Below are positions 1-8,169 of a DNA stretch of 16,296 nt, in pieces. The notes below the pieces were generated by a model that was not told the DNA's origin, did no database searches, and saw only the letters and a list, made by a program, of their open reading frames with translations. Each line of letters opens with the position of its first letter. Position 1 is the stretch's first letter. This stretch comes from Lachnospiraceae bacterium UBA7188 (GTDB lineage: Bacteria; Bacillota; Clostridia; Lachnospirales; Lachnospiraceae): the NCBI GenBank assembly GCA_002490995.1, contig DKVC01000173.1, positions 1 through 16,296 of the forward strand, written 5' to 3'. Position numbers and translations under genes: made by a program.

Positions 1-9
1 GTATAACGA

Positions 10-60
10 GCGGGCGCATCAGTATTGTAGAACAGAAAAACGGAAATTGAATGCGCTCGC
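10..60. repeat. Imperfect inverted repeat upstream of the helicase gene
   Basis: GCGGGCGCAT at 10-19 can pair with ATGCGCTCGC at 51-60 (ten pairs, one of them G-U), leaving a 31-nt loop. It lies 43 bp before the helicase start. There is no T-run after it, so it is not an obvious terminator. It may be a leader hairpin or the tail of the preceding gene, which is outside the window. I see no convincing promoter for the helicase in the 103 bases available. Confidence 0.3.
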
Positions 61-103
61 GAGTATATCTGTTGGAACATGCTCACGGTTACAGGAGGAA
101 TTT

Positions 104-2239
104 ATGGATCTTAGAAACGCAAATGAGCCGCAGAAAGCGGCAATCATGCACCTTAGAGGCCCATGTCTCGTTCTGGCAGGCCCAGGCAGCGGCAAGACCT
201 ACACGATCACGAACCGCATCTTATATCTTCTGGAACAGGGAATCCCACCCGAATCCATTCTGGTGATCACTTTTATGAAGGAAGCGGCACTGTCCATGCA
301 GAACCGTTTTCAGGAGATGGCAGCCGCAGGCACAGCATCTTCCGGCAGGTTTTCCGCGGAACACAAACCCACCTATCCGGTCAATTTCGGAACATTTCAT
401 TCCGTTTTCTACCACATTTTAAAAGCGTCCAACGCGCTGAAGTCAACGAAACTGTTAAGCAATTCGGAAAAGAAAAATCTGATATTTCCCATACTGAAGA
501 CATACGGAAAACAGCAGAATCAGGCAGGCACTGCCCAGGAAAGCCAGGAGGAAGCGGGCAGCTTAAGCGATGACGCGGCCCAGATTTTGTCAGCTATCGG
601 ATATTACAAGAATACCATGCAGATGACTGCTGCCTGTGAGAAAGTACCGGTGAGGTGGCAGGCACATTTTGAAGCGATCTGCCGGGAATATGCCCTGGCG
701 GTGAAGAAGCTGGGCAGGCTGGATTTCGATGATATGCTCTATGAGTGCAGGACGCTGCTCCAGGAAAATGGGTCTGTCAGAAATTACTGGCAGAATCGCT
801 TCCGGTTTATCCTGATCGATGAATTTCAGGACATCAATCCGGTACAGTATGAAGCGGTGAAACTGCTGGCAGCCCAGCCTTATAACATCTTTGCCGTGGG
901 AGACGATGACCAGGCTATCTATGGCTTCCGGGGTTCCCAGCCGGAATGCCTGAAGCGGTTTGAGGCGGAATTTCATGCCAGGCAGCTTTTGCTGGATGTG
1001 AACTACCGAAGCAGGGCGGAAATCGTCAGGGCTTCTCTTGCCGTAATAGAAGAAAATAAGGACAGGTTTGTAAAGCAGCTGAGAGCAGCGTCGGAGTGTA
1101 CGTCAGACAGCCCGGCATGTACATCGGGCAGCCCGTTTGCCGGTCGGGAGAAATCCAGGGCAGAGACGGGAACCGGGGCAGTGCCTCCAGGAGCCGGATA
1201 CCGCTCTGGGATGCCCGGCGGAACAGGCAGGACAGAGAAGGGCGGCGCCTTGGAGGAAAGTGATGGAACCGGGCCGGTGTCCGTATATGCGTTTTCGGAG
1301 AAGGAGGCGCAGTACAGCCATATGCAGCAGGCCATATCACGCTGCCTGCAGCAGGGGGAAAGCTGTGCGGTGCTCTTTCGGACCAATTCTTATATGCAGG
1401 GCTTCGCTGCCAGGCTGAAGTCGGCGGACATTCCCTATGAGATGAAGGAGAAGGCAGCCAGCATTTATGAGCATTTCATTGTGCAGGACATTATGGCATA
1501 TCTGCAGATTGCCGGCGGAGAAGGGAACAGAGAGCAGATGCTGCGCATCATGAATAAACCGTCCCGCTATATCAGCAGGGAAGCCGTTGGGGAAGGCAGT
1601 GTGGATTTGGATAAAATAGAGGAATACTACAGGAGAGCGCAGATACCGGAAATGCAGAGAGACAGGGTAAGGAAGGAGCTGCCGCGCTTCAGGAAGCAGC
1701 TTACAAGCGTAAAAAGCTTTACCCTTCGTCCCGGAATCAATTACATATTGAAGGCCATGGGGTATGAACAGTATCTGAAGGAGCAGGCGGGAACCGGCAC
1801 GGAGAAATGGCAGGAGTGGCAGGAGCTGCTGGACTGGCTGAAAGAGGATGCGTCAAAGTACTCCGGAGTGAAAGAATGGAAAGCCTTCCAGGAGGCATAC
1901 GCGAAGAGCCTGGAGCAGAATAAGGCGCAGGCAGGACCCTGTCCGCAGAAGCAAAGGGAGGGGGAAAATACCGGCCGCAGGGAAAGCGGGGGAAAGGTTC
2001 ATCTCCTGACTGTCCATGGCGCAAAGGGACTGGAATTTGACAATGTGTGGATACCTGACTGCAATGAGAAAATATTTCCTCACGGAACCATGCCGGACGA
2101 AAGTACTGTGGAGGAAGAGCGCAGAATCTTTTATGTGGCCATGACCAGGGCGAAGAAAAACCTGGAGCTCCTCTACCTTACCGGTACTAAGGAACGCCCC
2201 AGGCAGCCTTCCAGATTTTTAAATCCGCTTTTTCGATGA
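104..2239 (+). CDS. UvrD/Rep-family ATP-dependent DNA helicase (superfamily 1)
   Basis: A 711-residue superfamily 1A helicase, expected to unwind DNA 3' to 5' in repair or replication-fork rescue. In order: Q-like N-terminus (NEPQKAA), Walker A AGPGSGKT at residues 25-32, motif II ILIDEFQD near 237, motif III GDDDQAIYGFRGS near 266, motif IV-like NYRS near 310, motif V VHGAKGLEFDNVW near 636 and motif VI YVAMTRAK near 676. The start is ATG 104 because AGGAGG (93-98) sits 5 nt before it. An upstream in-frame TTG at 47 has no ribosome site. Residues about 325-388 form a low-complexity Gly/Ser/Thr insert between motif IV and the 2B region, including a CTSDSPA/CTSGSPF repeat. It lacks the typical PcrA tail, so it is probably a PcrA/UvrD paralogue rather than PcrA itself. 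The family is certain; the exact role is not. Confidence 0.93.
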   Translation: MDLRNANEPQKAAIMHLRGPCLVLAGPGSGKTYTITNRILYLLEQGIPPESILVITFMKEAALSMQNRFQEMAAAGTASSGRFSAEHKPTYPVNFGTFHSVFYHILKASNALKSTKLLSNSEKKNLIFPILKTYGKQQNQAGTAQESQEEAGSLSDDAAQILSAIGYYKNTMQMTAACEKVPVRWQAHFEAICREYALAVKKLGRLDFDDMLYECRTLLQENGSVRNYWQNRFRFILIDEFQDINPVQYEAVKLLAAQPYNIFAVGDDDQAIYGFRGSQPECLKRFEAEFHARQLLLDVNYRSRAEIVRASLAVIEENKDRFVKQLRAASECTSDSPACTSGSPFAGREKSRAETGTGAVPPGAGYRSGMPGGTGRTEKGGALEESDGTGPVSVYAFSEKEAQYSHMQQAISRCLQQGESCAVLFRTNSYMQGFAARLKSADIPYEMKEKAASIYEHFIVQDIMAYLQIAGGEGNREQMLRIMNKPSRYISREAVGEGSVDLDKIEEYYRRAQIPEMQRDRVRKELPRFRKQLTSVKSFTLRPGINYILKAMGYEQYLKEQAGTGTEKWQEWQELLDWLKEDASKYSGVKEWKAFQEAYAKSLEQNKAQAGPCPQKQREGENTGRRESGGKVHLLTVHGAKGLEFDNVWIPDCNEKIFPHGTMPDESTVEEERRIFYVAMTRAKKNLELLYLTGTKERPRQPSRFLNPLFR

Positions 2240-2240
2240 T

Positions 2241-2558
2241 CTATTCTTCTGGCAGCTCATCGAATTCACAGTTGTCGAGGTACTCGTCAAATGCTTCCGC
2301 CACAATTTCATATTCCTCGTCATCCTCGATATAATCCAGTTCAGGCTCCTCGTTGGGGTCATCGGGATTTTCGCTGTAGCGGTAGAACCATACCTCGCCG
2401 TCCTCGTTTTCGTCGTTTTCGTCCAAGGGCAGCAGTACGATGTAATCCTTTTCGTTGACAGGCAGAATGGTAATGACGGCACAGTTCACGATACTGCCAT
2501 CATCCAGTTCCAGTTCAACGGTCATTTCCTCGTCATCATAATCTTCTTTCTTTCCCAT
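2241..2558 (-). CDS. DUF1292 domain protein (YrzB-like), small acidic protein
   Basis: A 105-residue, strongly acidic protein with the DUF1292 pattern: MTVELELDDG, then ITILPVNEKDYIVLLPL, then WFYRYSENPDDPN and an acidic end with EEYEIVAEAFDEYL. Family members (B. subtilis YrzB) are about 90-110 residues, often lie in the yrzL-yrrK-yrzB neighbourhood, and have no established function. The start has a perfect ribosome site, GGAGGTG (complement of 2564-2570), 5 nt before the ATG. Here the gene stands alone with its own promoter and converges on the helicase gene. The two stop codons are separated by a single base, so no terminator fits between them. Confidence 0.88.
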   Translation of the reverse strand: MGKKEDYDDEEMTVELELDDGSIVNCAVITILPVNEKDYIVLLPLDENDENEDGEVWFYRYSENPDDPNEEPELDYIEDDEEYEIVAEAFDEYLDNCEFDELPEE

Positions 2559-2602
2559 GGGAACACCTCCTGTATACTTGTCCTGTGTGGCATGTCAGGT
2601 TC

Positions 2603-2631
2603 ATTATAACCGCTTTTGGAGTATTCTGCAA
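2603..2631 (-). promoter_or_regulatory. SigA-type promoter for the DUF1292 gene
   Basis: On the minus strand, TTGCAG (2626-2631) and a perfect TATAAT (2603-2608) are separated by 17 nt. The predicted transcript begins near 2596, giving a leader of about 38 nt that carries the GGAGGTG ribosome site. Confidence 0.8.
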
Positions 2632-2691
2632 GGGAAACTGAAAAATGACAGCCAAACTGACAATCTGCTCAGCAACAAATCGGAAAATCTG

Positions 2692-2718
2692 AAAAAATAT
2701 GAAAAAATTCTGAAAAAA
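2692..2718. other. Phased A-tracts (predicted bent DNA)
   Basis: Three A6 runs start at 2692, 2702 and 2713, so they are spaced 10 and 11 bp apart, one helical turn each. Such phasing bends DNA. They lie upstream of the likely promoter of the GH13-like gene and between the two divergent promoters, so they could act as an UP-like element or a site for a nucleoid protein. Confidence 0.45.
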
Positions 2719-2727
2719 GTATATTTC

Positions 2728-2770
2728 TTGTCACAGAGGACTTTTTATTATCGGTAAAATATGATAGAAT
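2728..2770 (+). promoter_or_regulatory. Probable promoter of the GH13-like gene (boxes uncertain)
   Basis: TATGAT (2760-2765) and the overlapping TAGAAT (2765-2770) are good -10 candidates. The -35 is unclear. TTGTCA (2728-2733) is a good box but 26 nt from TATGAT, while TTTTTA (2742-2747) is 17 nt from TAGAAT but a weak match. An activator or the A-tracts upstream may compensate. The 5' leader would be about 75 nt. Confidence 0.4.
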
Positions 2771-2851
2771 AAATCTGATTTTCAGTATATCTGCTCAGAT
2801 TGTATACAAGACATGCGGAGCATGAACCGCGCAGAATATGGAGGGAAGACG

Positions 2852-4720
2852 ATGACAGAAAAAATATTACATAATTATCCCCACCCATTAGGCGCTCATA
2901 TGGAAGATGGCGGTGTCTGTTTTTCTTTTGTGTCAAGATCCGCCGCCTGTGGAATCCTGTTGTACGACAGCAGGACAGGTAAGCTCAGAGAGAAGATTCC
3001 TTTTACCGAAGACGAGAGGATTGGCCATGTCTATTGCAAGATGGTGACAAATATAGACCCGGCATCCACTACCTATCTTTTTTTCGAGGAGGACCGGCTT
3101 ATTCCTGATGAGCGGGCAAGAGTATTTCCGCATAAGGTTCCATATGGCAGGGAACGGACTGCCCGGGACATGAGAGCCGGCTTTGTCACCGGAACCTTTG
3201 ACTGGGAACAGGATCGTTTTCCCAGGCTTCCTTATAACAGGGTGATTGCCTGCTGCATGCATGTCAGGGGGTTTACGAAACATGCCTCTTCCGGCGTGAA
3301 GCACAGGGGAACCTTTGCAGGGATTGCGGAGAAAATTCCTTATCTGAAGGAAATCGGCATTACCACCATCGAGCTGCAGCCGGCGTATGAATTTGCAGAG
3401 GTTCCGTTCAGGGGAGAACAGCATGATCAGCCGCGTATGACAGAGACCGGAATTCTGGAGAAGAATCAACAGAGATTAAACTACTGGGGATATCGGAAGG
3501 GATATTATTTTGTGCCGAAGTCGTCTTACGCCGCGTCGGAGGATACGGTGACGGAGTTCAAGGAACTGGTCCGTTCGTTACATGCCAACGGAATGGAGAT
3601 AATAATGCAGTTCTATTTTCCGGAGGAAGTAAAGCACAGCGAAATTCCTGAGATTCTGCGCTACTGGGTATTGGAGTATCATGTGGACGGCTTCCATCTG
3701 ATGGGAGGGAATCTTCCTGCGGAGCTGCTGGCGGCGGATGAACTGCTGGCGGACACCAAGATATGGTATTACAATTTTGACACGGACAGGCTTTACGGGA
3801 GGAATGAGCAGCCACGGTATCCCCATGTGGCAGAGTACAATGATGCATGGTACTATGATATGCGTAAATTTTTAAAGGGAGACGGAGGGATGCTGGGCAG
3901 CGTGCTGTATCATATGCGGCATATTCCGGCGAAGGCGGGCTGCATCCATTATCTGACCAACTATTACGGCTTCACTCTGGCAGACCTTGTTTCCTATGAT
4001 TATAAACATAATGAACCCAACGGAGAAGACAACCGTGACGGAAATGACTATAACTGCAGCTGGAACTGCGGGGAAGAAGGCAGGAGCCGCAGGCAGTCTG
4101 TGAGGCAGCTTCGTTTAAAACAGATGAAAAACGCCATGTGCCTGTTGATGCTGTCTCAGTCCACCCCTCTGATTTTTATGGGAGACGAGTTCGGAAATTC
4201 CCAGAAGGGGAATAACAATCCCTATTGTCAGGACAATGCCGTCGCCTGGCTGGACTGGAGCCAGAGGAAGAAGAACGAGGAGATATACAATTTCTGGAAG
4301 ATGCTGGTCCGTTTCAGGCAGGAGCATCCGATTCTGAGGCCGGACAGAGAGCTGCGGCTGACGGATTATATAGCCTGCGGATATCCGGATCTGTCTTATC
4401 ATGGGCAGAATGCTTGGTGCCCGGAGACGGATGCACAGTTTCGGCATATCGGTATCTTATTGTACGGAAAGTATGCCAGGGATGCGGAAATCTGGGACGA
4501 CACTTTCCTCTATATCGCCGTCAACATGCACTGGGAGAGGCATAAAATGGCGCTGCCCAGACTGCCGAAGGGGGCGGTATGGAAGCTGGCCTTTGCCACA
4601 GAATCCGGCGAAGGTCACAGAAAGCATACAGAAGATGGGGAGCCGGAGACAGAATTTGTCAGAAAGATACCGCCCAGAAGTATAGCGGTTTATGTCAGTG
4701 TGGCAGAGAAAACGGTGTAA
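2852..4720 (+). CDS. GlgX/isoamylase-like GH13 protein, probable catalytically inactive pseudoenzyme
   Basis: A 622-residue protein with an N-terminal CBM48-like domain (HPLGA through about residue 100) followed by a GH13 barrel of the debranching-enzyme type (GlgX/TreX, GH13 subfamily 11). The clearest family signature is GFTLADLVSY then KHNEPNGEDNRDG and SWNCG near residues 373-410, followed by STPLIFMGDEFG and AVAWLDW. The catalytic positions look lost. The usual DGFRFD reads DGFHLM (Met at 284, His at 282), the usual IAEPWD reads YYNFD (Tyr at 307 for the acid Glu), and the usual HDGFTL reads YYGFTL (Tyr 371-372). Region I NH is also replaced. The reading frame is intact, so this is not simple decay. 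The start is ATG 2852, 6 nt after GGAGGG (2840-2845). It may bind glycogen or starch without cutting it. The fold is sure; inactivity is inferred from alignment by eye. Confidence 0.85.
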   Translation: MTEKILHNYPHPLGAHMEDGGVCFSFVSRSAACGILLYDSRTGKLREKIPFTEDERIGHVYCKMVTNIDPASTTYLFFEEDRLIPDERARVFPHKVPYGRERTARDMRAGFVTGTFDWEQDRFPRLPYNRVIACCMHVRGFTKHASSGVKHRGTFAGIAEKIPYLKEIGITTIELQPAYEFAEVPFRGEQHDQPRMTETGILEKNQQRLNYWGYRKGYYFVPKSSYAASEDTVTEFKELVRSLHANGMEIIMQFYFPEEVKHSEIPEILRYWVLEYHVDGFHLMGGNLPAELLAADELLADTKIWYYNFDTDRLYGRNEQPRYPHVAEYNDAWYYDMRKFLKGDGGMLGSVLYHMRHIPAKAGCIHYLTNYYGFTLADLVSYDYKHNEPNGEDNRDGNDYNCSWNCGEEGRSRRQSVRQLRLKQMKNAMCLLMLSQSTPLIFMGDEFGNSQKGNNNPYCQDNAVAWLDWSQRKKNEEIYNFWKMLVRFRQEHPILRPDRELRLTDYIACGYPDLSYHGQNAWCPETDAQFRHIGILLYGKYARDAEIWDDTFLYIAVNMHWERHKMALPRLPKGAVWKLAFATESGEGHRKHTEDGEPETEFVRKIPPRSIAVYVSVAEKTV

Positions 4721-4801
4721 AGTCCGGCAGGCCGTCGGAAAAGCTGCTTTTGGAAAGCGTGGCGGAGAAAACGGTGTAAAGTCCGGCTGGCTGTCGGAAA
4801 A
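4700..4801. repeat. 43-bp imperfect direct repeat duplicating the 3' end of the GH13-like gene
   Basis: Bases 4700-4742 and 4759-4801 are nearly identical (gtggc-gagaaaacggtgtaaagtccgg... to gtcggaaaa), with an offset of 59 bp and about three mismatches. The first copy contains the last codons and stop of the GH13-like gene (VAEKTV, stop); the second repeats the same codons and stop in another frame, downstream of the gene. It looks like a recent local tandem duplication. No intrinsic terminator is visible here. Confidence 0.85.
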
Positions 4802-4807
4802 TGGACC

Positions 4808-4837
4808 TTGCACTTTCCTGAGAGGTTTGCATATGAT
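4808..4837 (+). promoter_or_regulatory. Probable promoter of the Cys-rich repeat protein gene
   Basis: TTGCAC (4808-4813) and TATGAT (4832-4837) are spaced 18 nt apart. The predicted start near 4844 would leave a leader of only about 22 nt, which holds the ribosome site of the Cys-rich gene. The -35 overlaps the region just after the duplicated 3' end of the upstream gene. Confidence 0.5.
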
Positions 4838-4865
4838 AGGGTAAAACAATCATATGGAGAAACTT

Positions 4866-5462
4866 ATGAACTGTTTTCTTTTATTTTTGCTTCTGAGCTG
4901 CTGCGGCTGGGGAAGCAGCTGCGAATGCAGGATGGAGCAGAGCGGATGCTGCGGCAGAACAGGAAGAGAAATGTCCGGCAGGGGCGGTTGTGAAGGTATG
5001 GGATCCGGCAGAAATGACTCCTGCGGGAGGGATATGGGAAGACAGCAGGAATGCTGTGAATGCAGGGAAGAGAGACGTGGCTGCGGCTGCGAAGACGAAA
5101 GGAACGGCCGAAGCGGCTGCGGCTGTGAAGACATGCGGAACAGCCGCGGCGGCTGTGGCTGTGAAGACGATAGGAACGGCCGTGGCGGTTGTGGCTGTGA
5201 AGACGATAGGAACAGTCGCGGCGGCTGTGGCTGCGAAGGCGAGGAACGTAGTCGTGGCTGCGGTTGTGAAGATGGCCGTGACCGTGACGGCTGTGAGGAG
5301 GAGAGACGCGGCTGCGGCTGTGAAGAGGATCGTCATGATCATGACAGGTGCGGCTGTACGGAACGGGAAAACAATTCTGACGGCTCCGGCATGATTCCGC
5401 CGCCATGGCAGGATTATCCCAGATTCCCGCTCCGGAATAACGGAAACGAATGCGATAACTAG
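4866..5462 (+). CDS. Cysteine/glycine-rich tandem-repeat protein, function unknown
   Basis: A 198-residue protein with about 30 cysteines. A short Leu-rich hydrophobic N-terminus (MNCFLLFLLLSCCG) is followed by a region built from GCGCED-R-N-x-R-G units of 12 residues. Four units of exactly 36 bp lie at 5079-5222, then shorter degenerate copies run to about 5350, with an HDHD stretch near the end and a Pro-rich tail (MIPPPWQDYPRFPL). Differences between repeat copies are mostly at third codon positions (TGC/TGT, GGC/GGT, CGC/CGT), which supports this frame over the other open frames made by the repeat. The start chosen is ATG 4866, 5 nt after TGGAGA; an in-frame ATG at 4854 has no ribosome site. 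It has its own promoter. I do not recognise the family. Metal binding, a disulfide-linked coat or surface protein, and a peptide precursor are all possible; none is shown. Confidence 0.7.
   Translation: MNCFLLFLLLSCCGWGSSCECRMEQSGCCGRTGREMSGRGGCEGMGSGRNDSCGRDMGRQQECCECREERRGCGCEDERNGRSGCGCEDMRNSRGGCGCEDDRNGRGGCGCEDDRNSRGGCGCEGEERSRGCGCEDGRDRDGCEEERRGCGCEEDRHDHDRCGCTERENNSDGSGMIPPPWQDYPRFPLRNNGNECDN
5079..5222. repeat. Four tandem 36-bp coding repeats in the Cys-rich gene
   Basis: Units begin at 5079, 5115, 5151 and 5187, each encoding twelve residues of the form GCGCED-x-RN-x-R-x. Degenerate 33-bp units follow at 5223 and 5256. Copies 5151 and 5187 are the most alike, suggesting recent expansion there. 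Confidence 0.85.
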
Positions 5463-5485
5463 TATATCTCTTTGAAGGAAAGCTG

Positions 5486-5548
5486 CCATCTGCGGCAGGC
5501 AGTATAGCAGTCCGGCATTTTACCCGGGGCGCTGCCGGCTGCAGATGG
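5486..5548. repeat. Large hairpin downstream of the Cys-rich gene
   Basis: CCATCTGC plus GGCAG (5486-5498) pairs with CTGCC (5532-5536) and GCAGATGG (5541-5548), giving 13 base pairs interrupted by a 4-nt bulge (GGCT, 5537-5540). The loop can form a second small hairpin (CCGG with CCGG). The T-run of an intrinsic terminator is missing. It may stabilise the 3' end of the Cys-rich mRNA or act as a site in DNA. Confidence 0.6.
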
Positions 5549-5611
5549 AAAGAAATTGCTGAAGCCAATTCCTTTGGAAGTGTCTGAAGCCGCGTGTCTG
5601 AAGCTGCGCGC

Positions 5612-5628
5612 ACTTTTTTAGAAAAAGT
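5612..5628. promoter_or_regulatory. AT-rich inverted repeat next to the lactonase promoter
   Basis: ACTTTTT (5612-5618) and AAAAAGT (5622-5628) are exact inverted copies around TAG, ending 2 bp before the -35 box. This could be an operator half-site pair or simply an UP-like AT-rich element. Confidence 0.4.
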
Positions 5629-5630
5629 AT

Positions 5631-5658
5631 TTGAATCGCAGGCGCTTTATGATATAAT
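5631..5658 (+). promoter_or_regulatory. SigA-type promoter of the lactonase gene
   Basis: TTGAAT (5631-5636) and a perfect TATAAT (5653-5658) are spaced 16 nt apart. The predicted start is near 5665, leaving a structured leader of about 107 nt before the lactonase ATG. Confidence 0.75.
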
Positions 5659-5664
5659 AGACCG

Positions 5665-5771
5665 GAAGGACAGGGCGGCAGCTTTGCCTGAGAGTTTTGG
5701 ACAAGTCCTGCGGGAGCCGGGCGGAGAAACGGTTCGGAAGCAGCAACTGTCCGCGGAAAGGCGGTTTTTTC
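5665..5771 (+). promoter_or_regulatory. Structured 5' leader, possible cis-regulatory RNA
   Basis: The leader can close on itself: GGACAG (5668-5673) pairs with CTGTCC (5747-5752). Inside are GGC/GCC, GGAC/GTCC and ACGGTT/AACTGT (5729-5734 with 5745-5750, partly competing with the outer stem) elements. The 3' strand of the outer stem overlaps CCGC (5751-5754), which can alternatively pair with GCGG (5761-5764) just before six Ts. GGCGG is also the only plausible ribosome site for the ATG at 5772, so the two folds would be mutually exclusive and decide expression. I cannot assign a known riboswitch class. Structure is read by eye, not computed. Confidence 0.45.
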
Positions 5772-6821
5772 ATGGAGAAGGAAAAGTATGTTGCGTATGT
5801 CTCCACCTATACCCGGGGAGACAAAAATGGAATAAAAATATATGATGTGGATATGGAGAAGGGACGTTTCATAGAGAAGGATAAAGTGGAAATCACCAAT
5901 TCTTCCTACGTGACCATTTCACATAACGGAAAGATTCTGTATTCCATAACGGATTTCGGTGTGGAATCCTATGTGATACTGGAAGACGGCAGCCTGGAAT
6001 TCCTGAACTTTGGCGCCATTAACGGTATGAGAGGGTGCTATGTATCTACGGATTATACGGACAGCTATCTCTTTGTAGCCGGGTATCATGACGGGAAGCT
6101 GACGGTTCTGAAACTGGAGGAAGACGGTTCCATAGGCGAGATCACGGATGAAATTTATCACAAGGGACTGGGAAGCGTGGCGGAGCGTAATTTCAGGCCC
6201 CACATTAACTGTGCCCGAATGACTCATGACAATAAATATCTGCTGGTGGCTGACCAGGGGATGGATCATGTCAATGTATACCGCTTTGACGCGAAGCTGG
6301 GTAAAGTGATGCTGGCCGATGTGATCAGGAGTGAACTGGAGTCTGCGCCCAGGCATGTGAAGATATCCAAGGACGGACGCTTTATTTATATTGTACATGA
6401 AATCAAGTGTTTTATTGACGTATACTCCTATGAGGAGAAAAAGAATCAGCCCATATTTGAGAAGATTCAGACCGTGAGCACCTGTAAGGGTGAGATTGGC
6501 AGCTACAATGCGGCCAGTGCGCTGGAATTCTCGGATGACCATAAGTATCTGCTCAGCTCCAATGCGGGAGACAATTCTGTAGTACTTTATCATGTTGACG
6601 AGGCTACGGGGATGCTTTCCCAGATATTCTGTCTGCCGGTAGGCGGGGAATACCCCAAGGATGCCAGCCTGTTCCCCAATAATAAATTTCTGGTATCCCT
6701 GAACCATGAGACAAATGATATGACTTTCTTCCATGTGGACGTGGAGAACGGTACCATGATCATGAACGGGCCGCCGATCAGGGTGGACGTGCCCAATTGC
6801 ATTACATTTCATAAGCTGTAG
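5772..6821 (+). CDS. Beta-propeller lactonase family protein (6-phosphogluconolactonase-like, PF10282 type)
   Basis: A 349-residue protein with the repeated blade pattern of the seven-bladed lactonase family (E. coli YbhE/Pgl, muconate cycloisomerase-like). Typical pieces are YVSTYTRGDKNGIKIYDVD at the N-terminus, RPHINCARMTHDNKYLLVADQG, PRHVKISKDGRFIYIVHE, ALEFSDDHKYLLSSNAGDNSV and DASLFPNNKFLVSLNHETND. Length matches the family (330-370). Family members hydrolyse 6-phosphogluconolactone in the oxidative pentose phosphate pathway, but many are uncharacterised, so the substrate is open. No signal peptide, so cytosolic. The start is ATG 5772. The ribosome site is weak (AAAGGCGG, 5758-5764) and is separated from the ATG by a run of six Ts that also looks like a terminator tail. 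An in-frame TTG at 5697 inside the leader is rejected because the family N-terminus begins at MEKEKYVAYV. Confidence 0.85.
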   Translation: MEKEKYVAYVSTYTRGDKNGIKIYDVDMEKGRFIEKDKVEITNSSYVTISHNGKILYSITDFGVESYVILEDGSLEFLNFGAINGMRGCYVSTDYTDSYLFVAGYHDGKLTVLKLEEDGSIGEITDEIYHKGLGSVAERNFRPHINCARMTHDNKYLLVADQGMDHVNVYRFDAKLGKVMLADVIRSELESAPRHVKISKDGRFIYIVHEIKCFIDVYSYEEKKNQPIFEKIQTVSTCKGEIGSYNAASALEFSDDHKYLLSSNAGDNSVVLYHVDEATGMLSQIFCLPVGGEYPKDASLFPNNKFLVSLNHETNDMTFFHVDVENGTMIMNGPPIRVDVPNCITFHKL

Positions 6822-6843
6822 AAGTGAGCATGCTCCGGACATT

Positions 6844-7020
6844 GAGAAAGCCGGAGCCTTTTCTTGTGGCTCTGCAGCTTTCGGAGAATTGTGCTGAGAG
6901 AAAGCAGGCCGGAGCCTTTATTGTGACTCCGCAGCTTTCGGAGAATTGTGCTGAGAGAAAGCAGGCCGGAGCCTTTATTGTGACTCTGCAGCTTTCGGTG
7001 AGCTGCGATAAGAGAAAGCA
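6844..7020. repeat. Tandem 57-bp repeat, three copies plus a partial fourth
   Basis: Units are anchored by GAGAAAG at 6844, 6898, 6955 and 7012 and by CCGGAGCC at 6851, 6909 and 6966. Copies two and three are nearly identical. Each unit can form GCTTTC/GAAAGC around a loop, and a smaller GGAG/CTCC-type hairpin. Copy three instead has a perfect GCAGCT/AGCTGC hairpin. Because 57 is a multiple of three, several frames stay open on both strands, but none has a ribosome site. It fills the lactonase-aroC gap and shows no clear terminator. Confidence 0.85.
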
Positions 7021-7065
7021 AGCCGAAACAGACTTGCCGGATGGCAGAGAGAAAAGGAGCGTAAA

Positions 7066-8169
7066 ATGGCGGGTTCCACATACGGAAATATATTCAGAAT
7101 TTCGACCTGGGGGGAATCCCACGGGAAAGCACTGGGGGTGGTGATTGACGGATGTCCTGCGGGACTTGAATTGCAGGAGGCGGATATCCAGCGCTATCTG
7201 GACAGGAGAAAGCCAGGCACCAGCACTGTCACCACTTCCAGGAAAGAAGCGGATGCGGTGGAAATCCTGTCCGGTGTATTTGAAGGGCGGACAACGGGAA
7301 CACCCATCTCCATGATGGTGCGCAATACTTCCCAGATTTCCAGGGATTACAGCGAGATAGCGTCTTATTACCGCCCGGGTCATGCGGACTATACCTTTGA
7401 TGAAAAATATGGTTTCCGGGATTACCGGGGAGGAGGGCGTTCTTCGGGAAGGGAGACAGCAGGCCGTGTGGCTGCGGGGGCCGTGGCATGCAGGATTCTG
7501 GAGCAGCTGGGCGTTACCGTCTGTGCCTATACCCGTTCCATCGGCCCGGTAGAGGCGGATATGGAGAAATTTGACAGAGAGGCGATTCTGAGAACCGCCA
7601 CCGCAATGCCGGATGAAGAGGCAGACAGGCGCGCCGTGGAATATATGGAGGAGACAAGGCGTGCCACGGACTCTTCAGGGGGTTGTATGGAATGCCGTGT
7701 GGAAGGGCTTCCCGCCGGCATCGGCGACCCCGTGTTTGAGAAGCTGGATGCCAATCTTGCAAAGGCGGTTATGTCCATCGGCGCGGTGAAGGCGGTGGAA
7801 ATCGGTGACGGATGCCTGGTATCAAAGCGCCGGGGCAGCGAGAATAATGATGCTTTCCGCATGGAGAACGGAAAGGTCTGCAAGGCTACCAACCATGCGG
7901 GGGGGATTCTGGGCGGCATCAGTGACGGAGATATGATTGTCGTACGGGCGTATGTAAAGCCTACGGCCTCCATTTTCAGGACTCAGCAGACAGTCAATCA
8001 GGCGGGAGAGGAAATCGATGTCAATATCAAGGGCCGTCATGACCCTGTCATTGTGCCCAGGGCGGTGGTGGTGATGGAGTGCATGACAGCCCTTACGGTA
8101 TTGGATGCCATGCTGCTGAATATGTCCGCAAGGATGGATTCGATAGTGAAGTTCTACCGCTGTGAGTGA
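7066..8169 (+). CDS. aroC: Chorismate synthase
   Basis: Converts 5-enolpyruvylshikimate 3-phosphate to chorismate, the last shared step of aromatic amino acid synthesis, using reduced FMN. The 367-residue length is normal (350-390). Signatures are visible in order: STWGESHGKALG at the N-terminus, RPGHADYTFDEKYGFRDYRGGGRSSGRETAGRVAAGA near residues 102-140 (read in two overlapping pieces), RRGSENNDAF, ATNHAGGILGGISDGD, KPTASI then Q-TV, and RHDPVIVPRAV near the C-terminus. The start is ATG 7066, 6 nt after AAAAGGAG (7052-7059). The gene stands apart from other shikimate genes. No promoter is obvious directly upstream, where the tandem 57-bp repeats lie, so it may depend on readthrough from the lactonase gene or a promoter hidden in the repeats. 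Confidence 0.97.
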   Translation: MAGSTYGNIFRISTWGESHGKALGVVIDGCPAGLELQEADIQRYLDRRKPGTSTVTTSRKEADAVEILSGVFEGRTTGTPISMMVRNTSQISRDYSEIASYYRPGHADYTFDEKYGFRDYRGGGRSSGRETAGRVAAGAVACRILEQLGVTVCAYTRSIGPVEADMEKFDREAILRTATAMPDEEADRRAVEYMEETRRATDSSGGCMECRVEGLPAGIGDPVFEKLDANLAKAVMSIGAVKAVEIGDGCLVSKRRGSENNDAFRMENGKVCKATNHAGGILGGISDGDMIVVRAYVKPTASIFRTQQTVNQAGEEIDVNIKGRHDPVIVPRAVVVMECMTALTVLDAMLLNMSARMDSIVKFYRCE